Part shown: in pieces, positions 52,560 through 61,893 of the stretch | Layout: every line of letters begins with the position of its first letter | How positions within the stretch are numbered: position 1 is the stretch's first letter | From: an uncultured Eubacteriales bacterium | GTDB lineage: Bacteria > Bacillota > Clostridia > Oscillospirales > Oscillospiraceae | Assembly: GCA_934572535.1 (NCBI GenBank) | Contig: CAKTLJ010000003.1 | Coordinates: 53,248-117,247, forward strand | Length of the DNA stretch: 64,000 nucleotides | Direction of reading: 5' to 3' | Position numbers and translations under genes: made by a program | The notes under the pieces: model-generated | What the model was told of the DNA's origin: nothing | What the model saw: only the letters and a program-made list of their open reading frames with translations | Database searches by the model: none

Positions 52560-53672
52560 TCAGGGCTTCATCAGGGAGAGCAGGGTCTCGTAAATCTTCT
52601 CCGCAGCGTCAGGGATCCCCAGACCGGCCATGGCCTGCGCCATAGAGCGGCGCTTCTCGCCGTCCTTCAGCAGGTTGGCCGCCGTCTTGTAGAGGGTGTC
52701 GCCGCTGCAAACCGGCTCCAGCAGGACAACGGCCCCGCCCTGGCTGCCCAGGACGTTGGCGTTCTTCTCCTGGTGGTTGTTGGTCACGTTGGGCGAGGGC
52801 ACGATGACCGCGGGCTTCCCGATGGCGGTGAGCTCCGACAGGGTGGAAGCCCCGCCCCGGCAGAGGACCAGGTCGGCCGCCGCCATGACGGTGGGCATGT
52901 CATAGATGTACTCCCGCAGCTGGATCTCTCCGGGCAGGCTCGTGTCGGCCAGGGCCTCGGTCATGGTCTGGAAGTTGCGGCCCGCGCCGTGGATGTGGTG
53001 GAAGGGCACGCCCTCCCGGACCTCTCGGCGGATGAAGTCGGTCATGTAGCCGTTCATCACCTCGGCCCCCAGGCTGCCCCAGTAGGACAGGAGCAGGGGG
53101 CGCGCATCGGTGATCCCCAGGGCCAGGCGGGCCTCCTCCCGGGTCTTTTGGAAAAAGTCTCCTCGGACGGGCGTGCCGGTGACCACCACCTTCTCCGGGT
53201 GGTCGTAGTGGGCCCGGGACTCCTCATAGCCCACCATCACCCGGTCAGCCACCTTGGCCAGGCGCTTGGTGGTCAGGCCGGGCACCGCGTTGGACTCATG
53301 GACCGCCGTGGGGATGCCGCGGTGGGCGGCCGCGTTCACCACCGGGAAGGAGGCGTAGCCGCCGGTACCGACCACCAGGTCAGGCTGGAAGTCGTCCAAG
53401 ATCCGCGCGGCTTCCTTCTTGGACACAGACAGGTTCCGCAGGGTCTTTAGGTTGTGGCCGATCCCCGAAGGGCTCAGGGTACGCCAAAAGGAGCTGATGG
53501 TCACCGTATCCAGAGGGAATCCCTCCTTCGGCACCAGCCGCTCCTCCATGCCGCCCTTGGCCCCCACGAAGAGGACCTGGCAATCGTTGTTTCTCTCTTG
53601 AAACATGCGGGCCAAGGCCACGGCGGGGTTGATATGGCCCGCCGTGCCGCCGCAGGTAAATAACACTCTCAT
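52560..53672 (-). CDS. murG: lipid II synthase MurG
   Basis: 370 residues. Adds GlcNAc to lipid I. N-terminal TCGGTAGHINPAVA donor/acceptor loop, the HESNAVPGLTTKRLAK helix, and the CRGGASTLSELTAIGKPAVIVPSP UDP-GlcNAc site in pieces. ATG at 53672; AAGGAGCAGC upstream. 23 bases after ftsW. Confidence 0.97.
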   Translation of the reverse strand: MRVLFTCGGTAGHINPAVALARMFQERNNDCQVLFVGAKGGMEERLVPKEGFPLDTVTISSFWRTLSPSGIGHNLKTLRNLSVSKKEAARILDDFQPDLVVGTGGYASFPVVNAAAHRGIPTAVHESNAVPGLTTKRLAKVADRVMVGYEESRAHYDHPEKVVVTGTPVRGDFFQKTREEARLALGITDARPLLLSYWGSLGAEVMNGYMTDFIRREVREGVPFHHIHGAGRNFQTMTEALADTSLPGEIQLREYIYDMPTVMAAADLVLCRGGASTLSELTAIGKPAVIVPSPNVTNNHQEKNANVLGSQGGAVVLLEPVCSGDTLYKTAANLLKDGEKRRSMAQAMAGLGIPDAAEKIYETLLSLMKP

Positions 53673-53695
53673 TGCTGCTCCTTCCGGTTCTCACA

Positions 53696-54919
53696 CTAAT
53701 TGATCGGGTTTTGTCGGGATATGCTGAGGACCAGCCCTATTTCCGCCATTTGGATGAGCAGGGCCGTGCCGCCGTAACTGAAGAAGGGCAGGGAGATGCC
53801 CGTCACGGGGAAGAGGTTGCTCACCACGGCCACATTGGCGAATACCTGGAAGGCAAACAGGGTGATGATGCCCACGATGACCAGGGAGCCGAACTTGTCT
53901 CTGGCGTGGAGGGCCAGCCAATAGCCCCGGATGATCAGCAGGGCAAAGATCGCCAGGATGAGGGACGCCCCCACCAGGCCCAGCTCCTCGCAGACCACGG
54001 AAAAGATGAAGTCGTTCTGGGATTCCGGCAGATACAGGAACTTCTGGCGGCTGTTGGCCAGGCCCACGCCGAAGAGGCCGCCGGAGCCGATGGCCAGCAT
54101 GGACTGGACGGCCTGCATCCCCTTGTCCAGGGCATCGCTCCAGGGGTTCTGCCACATGGTGATACGGGAGGTCATGTAGTCGGTGCCCAGAATGATGACG
54201 GTCAGGCCGCCGATCGCCAGCGCGCCGCCGGCAATGAACCACCCCGCCGCGATGCCGCCGGCAAAGAGGATGGCGGCAGCGATGACGATCATCTGGATGG
54301 AGGCGGACATGTGCGGCTCGATGGCCAGCAGGCCGATCATGATCACGAGCACGATGGCATAGGGCACCAGCTCGAAGAAGCCCGAGCGCTCCAGCAGGTT
54401 CCCGAAGCGTCCGAGGCCCGTGCGGGGGTTGAAGCTCAGGGGGATGCGCTCGTCACGCTTGGACAGCCGGGCGGAAAAGAAGAGGATCAGGCCGAACTTG
54501 CCCAGCTCCGAGGGCTGCCAGCGCATGGGATACTTCAACCAGCGGGTGGCGCCGTTGACCTCAACGCCCAGACCAGGGACCTTGACGGCCAGCATCAGCA
54601 CAAAGGCCAGCAGCAGGATGGTCAGGGACAGACCCTGAAGCCCCCGGTAGTTGAGCTTGGAAATGCCATACATGACGCCGAAGCCCAGCAGCGCGAAGAT
54701 CGCCTGCCGCTTGAAATAGTAGAAGGCGTCGCCGCCGGTGATGTTGCTGACGTCATAGTAGGCCGAGGGATAGGAGGCCGACAGCAGCATCACCAGACCA
54801 ATGACCACCAGCAGAACAGACAGCAGCATGAAGGGGACGTCGATCTCCCCCTGGATCTTCTGCTTGGGTTTTTCCGGATGTTCTTTTTTTCTCAGTGGTC
54901 GTTTCAGGGATCTTGCCAC
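53696..54919 (-). CDS. ftsW: SEDS glycosyltransferase FtsW
   Basis: 407 residues with ten membrane helices. GATRWLKYPMRWQPSELGKFGLILFFS and the extracellular SNLFPVTGISLPFFSYGGTALL block are SEDS hallmarks. GTG at 54919 with GGGAGG eight bases ahead. Polymerises septal glycan with the SpoVD-type PBP of the same cluster or another class B PBP. Confidence 0.95.
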   Translation of the reverse strand: MARSLKRPLRKKEHPEKPKQKIQGEIDVPFMLLSVLLVVIGLVMLLSASYPSAYYDVSNITGGDAFYYFKRQAIFALLGFGVMYGISKLNYRGLQGLSLTILLLAFVLMLAVKVPGLGVEVNGATRWLKYPMRWQPSELGKFGLILFFSARLSKRDERIPLSFNPRTGLGRFGNLLERSGFFELVPYAIVLVIMIGLLAIEPHMSASIQMIVIAAAILFAGGIAAGWFIAGGALAIGGLTVIILGTDYMTSRITMWQNPWSDALDKGMQAVQSMLAIGSGGLFGVGLANSRQKFLYLPESQNDFIFSVVCEELGLVGASLILAIFALLIIRGYWLALHARDKFGSLVIVGIITLFAFQVFANVAVVSNLFPVTGISLPFFSYGGTALLIQMAEIGLVLSISRQNPIN

Positions 54920-54961
54920 GGGTACTACCTCCCAGATGATCGCAATGTCTTTCCCCTCCGG

Positions 54962-55987
54962 TCACAGCACGGGCAGCCGCCCCATCACGCCGAAGAAGGC
55001 CGCCACGCAGCAGACCAGCGTGATGCCGGAAAAGACAAAAAACAGCTTTGCTTCGCTCCAGCCGCCCATCTCAAAGTGATGATGGAGGGGAGCCATGCGG
55101 AAAATGCGCTTGCCATGGGTGGCCTTGAAGTAGGCCACCTGGATGATGTCGGACAAGGTCTCCGCGATGTAGATGATACCCACCAGGATGAGGATCAGGG
55201 GCAGGTCCAGGGCAAAGGCCATGCCGCAGACCGCGCCGCCCAAAAACAGGGAGCCGGTGTCCCCCATGAACACCTTGGCAGGATGGAAATTGTGGACCAA
55301 AAAACCGGCCAGCGCGCCAAAGAGCGCGGCGGCAAAGACAGTCATCCCCGCGCTGCCGGGGCGGCCCCAATGCAGGTAGGCATAGACGAAGGAGGCGGTG
55401 AAAAAGGCGCACACCGGCATGGTGACGCCGGTGGCCAAGCCGTCCACCCCGTCGGTGATGTTCACCGCGTTGACACAGCCCACGATGACGAAGGCCGCGA
55501 AGATCATATACACCACCCAGGGCAGCTTCCACTCCACCCCAAAGAAGGGGACGTAGAGGTTGGGGGACAGGATGCCGCCGTTGCGCAGCAGCACGATAAA
55601 GAGGATGGCGACCGCCAGCTGGAGCAGGAACTTCTGGCTGGCAGACAGGCCGGTATTCTGCTTTTTCTTCACCTTGGCATAGTCATCGATAAAGCCGATG
55701 ACGCCGAAGACCAGGGCAAAGAGCAGGACGAACACAGAGGTGAGATCCCCTGCCAAGATGAGCGACGCATTGAGGACCAGGACCACGACGATGGTGGCCG
55801 CGATGAACATCAGGCCGCCCATGGTGGGGGTCCCCTGCTTCGACATGTGCCAGGTGGGACCGTCCTCCTTGATGGACTGCCCTGCCTTCAAGCGCCGCAG
55901 AGCCGGGATCATGCCCTTGCCCAGGACGGCACTGATGGCAAAGCCAAGGACGGCGGCCACCGCGATCTTCACAATAATGGAATCCAT
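54962..55987 (-). CDS. mraY: phospho-N-acetylmuramoyl-pentapeptide transferase
   Basis: 341 residues, ten helices. GTPTMGGLMFI, FIDDYAKV, NAVNITDGVDGLATG and the HHHFEMGGW loop are all active-site parts. ATG at 55987 is used (GGAGG seven bases upstream); GTG three codons before lies within the RBS. Makes lipid I. Confidence 0.97.
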   Translation of the reverse strand: MDSIIVKIAVAAVLGFAISAVLGKGMIPALRRLKAGQSIKEDGPTWHMSKQGTPTMGGLMFIAATIVVVLVLNASLILAGDLTSVFVLLFALVFGVIGFIDDYAKVKKKQNTGLSASQKFLLQLAVAILFIVLLRNGGILSPNLYVPFFGVEWKLPWVVYMIFAAFVIVGCVNAVNITDGVDGLATGVTMPVCAFFTASFVYAYLHWGRPGSAGMTVFAAALFGALAGFLVHNFHPAKVFMGDTGSLFLGGAVCGMAFALDLPLILILVGIIYIAETLSDIIQVAYFKATHGKRIFRMAPLHHHFEMGGWSEAKLFFVFSGITLVCCVAAFFGVMGRLPVL

Positions 55988-56034
55988 TGGTTGCACCTCC
56001 GCAATTTTCTACTTCTTTTTTGCAGCAGACATGA

Positions 56035-57483
56035 TTATAGCCTATTCTCGCGGAAAAAGGAAGCAATTTCTTCTCGTTCGTCCAAATGGATTCTCTCCAG
56101 GCCGATCTCCTGGTCGGTCTCATGGCCCTTCCCGGCCAAAAGGATCACGTCTCCGGCCCGGCCCAGGGCCAGGATCTCCCGGATGGCCTTCCGCCGGTCC
56201 GGCTGGAAGACCCAGGTGTCGCGCCCCTGGGGAAAGCCCTGGGCCACATCCCGCATGATCTGCTCCGGGTCCTCGGTGCGGGGATTATCCGAGGTGAGCA
56301 CCACCAGGTCGGCCAGCTCCCCGGCGATCTCCCCCATGATGGGGCGCTTGGTCTTGTCTCGGTCGCCGCCGCAGCCAAAGAGGCAGAGCAGACGGCGCTG
56401 GGTCACGTCCCGGGCGGTCTTGAGGATGTTCTCCAAGGCGTCGGGGGTGTGCGCGTAGTCAATGATGACCGTGTAGGGGGCGGGGACCGGGACCACCTCC
56501 GCCCGTCCCTTGACCCCGGGCACGGTGGCCAAGGCCGCCGCGGCGGCGCGCAGGGGCACCCCCAGATGCAGGCAGCAGCTGATGACCCCCAGGGCGTTGT
56601 AGACGGAAAAGCCGCCGGGAATGGGCAGGGACACAGGGCAGCGCTCCCCCCGGGCCTGGACGGTAAACGCCACGCCCAGGGGATGCAGCCGCACCGCCCT
56701 CCCCAAAACCTGGGCTTCCCGTCTGGTCTGGCCAAAGGTATGGCGGCGGCAGGCGGCCGACTGGGCCAGCCTCCGTCCGGCGGGATCGTCCAGGTTGAAG
56801 AACCCCGCCCGGCACTGGTCAAAGAGCAGCGCCTTGGCCCGATAGTAGGCCTCCATGGTGCCGTGGTAGTCCAGATGGTCTCGGGTCAGGTTGGTAAAGA
56901 TCCCGCAGGCGAAGCGCAGTCCGGCTGTCCGCCGCTGGACCAGGGCGTGGGAGGAGACCTCCATGACCACATGGGTGCAGCCCGCGCCCTTCATCTGCCC
57001 CAGCAGACACTGGAGCACGTAGGGGTCCGGGGTGGTCCGCTTGGCAGGCAGGACCCGGTCCCCGATCATACTTTGGTTGGTGCCGATGAGGCCCACCTTC
57101 GCGTTCAGCGCCGTTTCCAGCACGTGTTTCAGCAGGTAGGTGGTGGTGGTTTTCCCGTTGGTGCCGGTGACCCCCACCAGGGTCATGTCATCCCCCGGCC
57201 GATCGAACCAGTTGGCGCAGAGGAGGCCATAGGCCTCCCGCGCGTCCCGGGCCGTCAGCCAGGGGCCGGGCGCGTCGGGCGGCGCCTCGCAGAGGATCGC
57301 CGCCGCGCCCTTGTCCAAGGCTTCTTGAATGAATTCATTGCCGTCGGTCCGGCTCCCCTTCAAGGCGACAAAGAGGCCGCCGGGGACCAGATCGCGGGTA
57401 TCGCAGGTGAGAGAAGTGATTTCAACGTCCTGACCGACATGGTCTGTCAGGGCAATGCCCCGGGTCATCCGGGATAGCTTCAC
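56035..57483 (-). CDS. murE: UDP-MurNAc-L-Ala-D-Glu: meso-diaminopimelate ligase
   Basis: 482 residues. ATP loop GVTGTNGKTTTTYLL, HVVMEVSSHALVQRR, NLTRDHLDYHGTMEAYYRAK and IIDYAHTPDALENIL. The substrate motif reads DNPR, which goes with meso-diaminopimelate; lysine types lack that arginine. So the wall is expected to be DAP-type. GTG at 57483 has GGAGG seven bases before it; the open frame starting five codons earlier would overlap the RBS. Confidence 0.95.
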   Translation of the reverse strand: MKLSRMTRGIALTDHVGQDVEITSLTCDTRDLVPGGLFVALKGSRTDGNEFIQEALDKGAAAILCEAPPDAPGPWLTARDAREAYGLLCANWFDRPGDDMTLVGVTGTNGKTTTTYLLKHVLETALNAKVGLIGTNQSMIGDRVLPAKRTTPDPYVLQCLLGQMKGAGCTHVVMEVSSHALVQRRTAGLRFACGIFTNLTRDHLDYHGTMEAYYRAKALLFDQCRAGFFNLDDPAGRRLAQSAACRRHTFGQTRREAQVLGRAVRLHPLGVAFTVQARGERCPVSLPIPGGFSVYNALGVISCCLHLGVPLRAAAAALATVPGVKGRAEVVPVPAPYTVIIDYAHTPDALENILKTARDVTQRRLLCLFGCGGDRDKTKRPIMGEIAGELADLVVLTSDNPRTEDPEQIMRDVAQGFPQGRDTWVFQPDRRKAIREILALGRAGDVILLAGKGHETDQEIGLERIHLDEREEIASFFRENRL

Positions 57484-57518
57484 AGGTCTTCCTCCCATCC
57501 ATTCGATCTCAAATGATT

Positions 57519-59942
57519 TTATTGGTTGGCGTTTTGCGGGGTCTTCTTCCAGAGGTCCTTCTGGCTGATGGCCTGGTCCTCGCCGTTATTTTCCGCGAAC
57601 TTCACTTCCACGGAAGTCCCCACATCCAGGATCACGCCGGGCTCCACCGTCTGGCTGAACACCGTGCCGGAGGTCCCGGAGCCGGTGGCATCCAGGTAGA
57701 GGCCCACGTCCTCCAGGGCCTTCTTGGCCTGGTCGTAGTTCTTGCCGGAAAGGTCGGGCATCGCCACCGTCTCACCGGGCTTTTCCGAGCCCATGTAGAG
57801 CACGATGGTGCTCCCCTTGGGCACCGAGCTGCCGGGGTTGGGGGACTGGTCGGTGACCACGTCGCCCTCGCCGGAGGTCCGATAGTTCAGGCCCAGGTTG
57901 CTCAGCGTCGCCTGGGCGTCCGCCAGGCTCTTGCCGGTCAGGCGGGGGATGGTCACCCCGTTGGAGTCGGCGCTCGCGCCGGATTTCTTATAGCCCAGGT
58001 AGTCCAGGATGTTGGCGATCAGTTCACCGGCCATGGGGGCGGCCATGTTACCGCCGCTGATGTAGACCCCGCTGGCCGTGGTGTTCTGGCCGGGGGCGGC
58101 AGGCTGGGGCCAGTCGTAGGCCAGCAGCACGATGACCTCCGGGTCGTCGGCGGGGGCAAAGCCCGCGAAGGAGACGATGATGTGGTCCGTGCTGTCGATG
58201 GTCTGGGAGGAGCCGGTCTTGCCGCCGATGCGGTAGCCGTCCACGTAGGCGTTTTTACCGGTACCGCCCGGGCCGCCCACGACGCTTTCCATGAAGGAGC
58301 GGACCAGGTCGGAGGTCTCCTGGCTGACGACCTGGCGGACCTCGCTGGGCTCATGGTAGCTGACCACGTTGCCCTCGTTGTCGGTGACCGACTGGACCAC
58401 ATAGGGCTCCATCAGGTGCCCGCCGTTGATGCAGGCGGACAGAGCGGTGATGAGCTGGATGGGAGAGGTGGTGAAACGCTGACCGAAGGAGGCGGTCGCC
58501 AGGGAGACCGCGCCCGCCGGGCTGACGAACTCCTCCTTGCTCCAGAAGACGCTGGGGTACTCGCCGGGCAGCTCAATGCCGGTGGTTTCCGTAAAGCCGA
58601 AATTCTCCCAGTATTCATAGAACTTGTCGGCGCCCAACCGCTGGCCGATGGCGATGAGGGCCGGGTTGCAGGAGTTCATCACGGCCTTCCGCAGGGTCTG
58701 GGTCCCGTGGCCTCTTCGGGCGCTGCATCGGATCTTCCACTGGTCCATCTGCACGTAGCCGACGCAGCTGAAGGTGTCGTTCTCACTGATGACCCCTTCC
58801 TCCAGGCCGGCTGCCACCACGATGGGCTTGAAGGTGGAGCCGGGCTCGTAGGAGGTGGTCAGGCACTTGTTGCTCCACTGCTTGAACTGGGCCTGGCTGA
58901 TGGCGTCGGCATATTCCTCCTCGGTCACCTTGGGGTCGTTTTTTAGTCTCGCCAGCTTGGCGGACTCTGTGGCGTCCACCACCGCGCTGGGGTCGTTCAA
59001 GTCAAAGTCCGGGTAGCTGACCATCGCCAGCACCGCGCCGGTGTCCGGGTCCATGACGAGGCAGAACGCGCCGTTGGTCACGTCAAACTTCTGAATGCCC
59101 TCCTCCACGGTCTTCTCTGCGAACATCTGGATGGTGGCGTCGATGGTGGTGTGGACATTGTAGCCATCGACGGCATCCGTGTAGCTGGAATAGGCGGAGG
59201 GCATCTCCTTGCCGGAGGCGTTCTTGGCAAAGATGGTGCGGCCGTCCTCCCCGGAGAGCTCCGTCTCATACAGGGATTCCAGGCCGTAGGAGCCCTTGTT
59301 CTCCGCGTTGACGAAGCCCACGACCTGGGACGCTGTGGTGGAGTAGGGATAGTAGCGCTTGGAGTCGTTGGTCAGGTAGACCGCGCGCTGGAGGTCGTTT
59401 TCCTCAATGAAGTCCCGGACCTGGTCGGCAACGTCGTCCTCCACCTTCTTGGCCAGGACCTCGTAGGCGGATTTGGTCTTCTTCAGGCGCGTCATGATCT
59501 CATCCCGGTCCAGGTCCAGGATCTCGGACAGACCGTCGGCAATGAGATCATAGGTGGACTGCACCTTCTGCTCCTTCTCGGCCTCGATGACCGTCTGGGA
59601 GCGGGGGTTGCCGAACTCGTCCTTTTCCTCCACCTCCACATTTTGCAAAAGGTCTCTCGGGGAGAGGATGACGTTCTGCACCGAGCCGCTGATGGCCAGA
59701 ATGGCGCCGTTTGCGTCGTAAATGGCGCCGCGGTGGGCCGAGGAGGAGACCTCCCGGGTCTGCTGGGCGATGGCTTTTTTCTCCAGGGTCTCGTGCTGGA
59801 CGACCTGGAGCTGCCAGAGCTTACCGAACAGGACCACAAAGGTCAGCACGCCGAAGATACCAGCCAGGATCAGGATGCGCTGCATCCCTCGTCCGCTGAG
59901 TCGGCGGGAACGGGACCTGTCGGAACGATTGTTGAAAGACAT
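57519..59942 (-). CDS. class B penicillin-binding protein, SpoVD/FtsI type, with PASTA repeats
   Basis: 807 residues. Short basic head, one helix (about 22-42), the dimer domain, then the transpeptidase with SxxK motif STFK, SCN and KTGSS. Two PASTA domains follow (about 665-730 and 735-795). The disulfide-type loop SCVGYVQMDQWKIRCSARRGHG is typical of SpoVD. In Clostridia such enzymes serve division or spore cortex; the position in dcw speaks for division unless another ftsI exists. ATG at 59942 with AGGAGG 8 bases upstream. Confidence 0.92.
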   Translation of the reverse strand: MSFNNRSDRSRSRRLSGRGMQRILILAGIFGVLTFVVLFGKLWQLQVVQHETLEKKAIAQQTREVSSSAHRGAIYDANGAILAISGSVQNVILSPRDLLQNVEVEEKDEFGNPRSQTVIEAEKEQKVQSTYDLIADGLSEILDLDRDEIMTRLKKTKSAYEVLAKKVEDDVADQVRDFIEENDLQRAVYLTNDSKRYYPYSTTASQVVGFVNAENKGSYGLESLYETELSGEDGRTIFAKNASGKEMPSAYSSYTDAVDGYNVHTTIDATIQMFAEKTVEEGIQKFDVTNGAFCLVMDPDTGAVLAMVSYPDFDLNDPSAVVDATESAKLARLKNDPKVTEEEYADAISQAQFKQWSNKCLTTSYEPGSTFKPIVVAAGLEEGVISENDTFSCVGYVQMDQWKIRCSARRGHGTQTLRKAVMNSCNPALIAIGQRLGADKFYEYWENFGFTETTGIELPGEYPSVFWSKEEFVSPAGAVSLATASFGQRFTTSPIQLITALSACINGGHLMEPYVVQSVTDNEGNVVSYHEPSEVRQVVSQETSDLVRSFMESVVGGPGGTGKNAYVDGYRIGGKTGSSQTIDSTDHIIVSFAGFAPADDPEVIVLLAYDWPQPAAPGQNTTASGVYISGGNMAAPMAGELIANILDYLGYKKSGASADSNGVTIPRLTGKSLADAQATLSNLGLNYRTSGEGDVVTDQSPNPGSSVPKGSTIVLYMGSEKPGETVAMPDLSGKNYDQAKKALEDVGLYLDATGSGTSGTVFSQTVEPGVILDVGTSVEVKFAENNGEDQAISQKDLWKKTPQNANQ

Positions 59943-60161
59943 GTTGATTTCCTCCTGCTTTCTTTCCCTTGAGGGTTTGCTTCTTTCGTGTCCTGCGGTG
60001 AAACCGCAGGAGAAAATTCTCTTTCCTCTGCGCTGGAATGAGGGCGCAAGAAATGACCTTTCTCACGCCCTCATGCTCTCTTTCCTATCTAAACTATGCG
60101 TGTTTTCCCGGGCGTGTCCGGTCCACCCATCGAACGATGCATTATCTTATGACGCCGCCGC
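59943..60161 (-). other. 218-base gap with two hairpins inside the dcw cluster
   Basis: Between the ftsL-like gene and the PBP gene the sequence leaves an unusually long gap for this cluster. TCCTGCGGT/ACCGCAGGA (59994-60014) and GAGGGCG/CGCCCTC (about 60047-60077) can form hairpins. No T-run or promoter was convincing. A frame for a protein was not found. Confidence 0.4.
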
Positions 60162-60671
60162 TCAGAAATATTCCTTGACTGCGGTGAGCAGATTCTTCGC
60201 AAAGGTCGTCAGCTGCTCCTTGATATCCCAGCCCTGGTAGTATTCCACGCTGTCCGGCTCGGACAGCTCCAGGGTATAGGTCTGCCAGTTCTGGATCTTC
60301 GTCATCTGGCCGCTGGCCAGCATCTGCGTCTCGATCGCCTGCAAGTCGTAGGCCAGCTCATACTGGGCCATCAACTTGGTCTCCTCGGTTTGCAGCTGGT
60401 TCAGCTCGCTGCGCAGGCTCACCACCTGGTCGTTGACCATGACCAGCTGCGCGTAGCTGATCAGGATCATCACCACGACGGCCGCCACGAGGATGATGGT
60501 GGCCACGGCTCTCGGGGCGGCCTTCCAGCCCCACCTGGGCTTGGGATCGGCCACAGGCGTGGACTTGCCGGAGCTGCTCTTCTTCTCCTCCTTGGTCGTC
60601 CCCGACCGGGGCGGGGCCACCGGAGGCGCCATCTTCAGGGCTGCGTTTCCATCAAAGGCTAATTCTGTCAC
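60162..60671 (-). CDS. ftsL: FtsL-like division protein
   Basis: 169 residues. Disordered cytoplasmic head of about 50 residues, one helix (about 53-75), and a coiled coil (VNDQVVSLRSELNQLQTEETKLMAQY in parts) on the outside, ending with about 50 further residues. The layout and the place between rsmH and the PBP identify it; sequence conservation of FtsL is too low to do so alone. GTG at 60671 is preferred since GGTGAGG precedes it by some eight bases; a GTG four codons upstream is the alternative. Confidence 0.75.
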   Translation of the reverse strand: MTELAFDGNAALKMAPPVAPPRSGTTKEEKKSSSGKSTPVADPKPRWGWKAAPRAVATIILVAAVVVMILISYAQLVMVNDQVVSLRSELNQLQTEETKLMAQYELAYDLQAIETQMLASGQMTKIQNWQTYTLELSEPDSVEYYQGWDIKEQLTTFAKNLLTAVKEYF

Positions 60672-60706
60672 AGTTTTTTCCACCTCACCCTGTCTGTGTC
60701 ACAGGC

Positions 60707-61654
60707 TTATTTTCCAATCTTCTCCGCCACCCGGAGCTTGGCGCTGCGGGCGCGGGGGTTTTCTTCCAGCTCCTGCCGACTGGGCAGGATGGGCTTCTTC
60801 GGGGTCAGCTTCACCTGGGGTGTCTTGCCGCAGACGCACACCGGGAAGGAGGGGGGGCAGTCGCAGCCCTTGGCGGCGGCTGCCAGTTCACTTTTCACAA
60901 TGCGGTCCTCCAGGGAATGGAAGGAGATGACCGCCAGGCGACCGCCGGGATTCAGCCGGAGAATGGCCGCCTGCATCATGCGGGAAATGGCGGTGAGCTC
61001 GTCGTTCACCGCGATGCGGATGCCCTGAAAGGACCGCTTGGCCGGGTGCTGCTTCTCTCGCAGGGCGGCGGCGGGCATGGCGGAGCGGATCACGTCCACC
61101 AGCTCCAGGGTGGTCTCAATGGGCCTACTCTCCCGCGCCCGCGCAATGGCGCCGGCAATGGCGGGGGCATACCGCTCCTCCCCGTACTGGTAGAGGATGC
61201 GGCGAAGCTCCTCCTTGGGCCACTGATTCACCACGGTCCAAGCCGTCAGGGAATCCTCCCGGTCCATGCGCATGTCCAAGGGGGCGTCGTTCATGTAGGA
61301 GAAGCCGCGCGCAGGGTCGTCCAACTGAGGGGAGGAGACCCCCAGGTCAAACAGCATCCCGTCCGCGCCGGGGATCCCGGCGTCGGAGAGGAGCTTCTCC
61401 AGATCTCCAAAGTTTCCGTGCAGGAAGGTGATGCGGTCCGCCCAGGGGGCCAGCCTCGCCCCGCCCTCTTCCAGGGCTTGGGCGTCGCGGTCAATGCAGA
61501 TGAGTCGGCCACCCTCGGTCAGTCGCCGCGCGATCTGCTCCGAGTGTCCGCCCCGGCCCAGCGTGCCATCGATATAGACCCCGTCAGGCCGGATGTTCAG
61601 CGCGTCGATGCACTCCTCCAGCAGGACCGGGCGGTGTATGTATGCTCCGCTCAT
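60707..61654 (-). CDS. rsmH: 16S rRNA (cytosine-1402-N4)-methyltransferase
   Basis: 315 residues. HRPVLLEECIDAL, the AdoMet loop DGTLGRGGHSEQI, LFDLGVSSPQLDDPARGFSY and ISFHSLEDRIVK are complete RsmH marks. ATG at 61654. First gene of the dcw cluster here; mraZ, its usual upstream partner, is missing. Confidence 0.97.
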   Translation of the reverse strand: MSGAYIHRPVLLEECIDALNIRPDGVYIDGTLGRGGHSEQIARRLTEGGRLICIDRDAQALEEGGARLAPWADRITFLHGNFGDLEKLLSDAGIPGADGMLFDLGVSSPQLDDPARGFSYMNDAPLDMRMDREDSLTAWTVVNQWPKEELRRILYQYGEERYAPAIAGAIARARESRPIETTLELVDVIRSAMPAAALREKQHPAKRSFQGIRIAVNDELTAISRMMQAAILRLNPGGRLAVISFHSLEDRIVKSELAAAAKGCDCPPSFPVCVCGKTPQVKLTPKKPILPSRQELEENPRARSAKLRVAEKIGK

Positions 61655-61731
61655 GGGCTTGCACGTCCCTTCCCGAAGGCCGCTCCCGCGCGCTGTCCGC
61701 GCGGAGAAGAAAAAACGGCGTTCGTTACCTC

Positions 61732-61760
61732 ATTATAAGGTTCCTCCCTGTAAAAAGCAA
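61732..61760 (-). promoter_or_regulatory. promoter of the dcw cluster
   Basis: TTGCTT at 61760-61755 and perfect TATAAT at 61737-61732, spacing 17, about 80 bases before rsmH. A GC-rich stretch in the leader can form a small hairpin. No MraZ-type GTGGG repeats were seen. Confidence 0.65.
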
Positions 61761-61893
61761 CCGTTTTTTAGCGTCATAACTCCATTCATCACGGAATCGT
61801 AAGATTTCACCAGCCAAACCCTTTCTTTTTGCCCTGCTTTCCGGTATACTAAACGTTGCAGCACACATCCATTTTTTCGCAAGGAGGTACCCT

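Noticed and set aside
53672..56458. 928-codon plus-strand frame across ftsW, mraY and murE
   Set aside because: Despite its length it has shadow composition and no RBS; three certain genes lie on the other strand.
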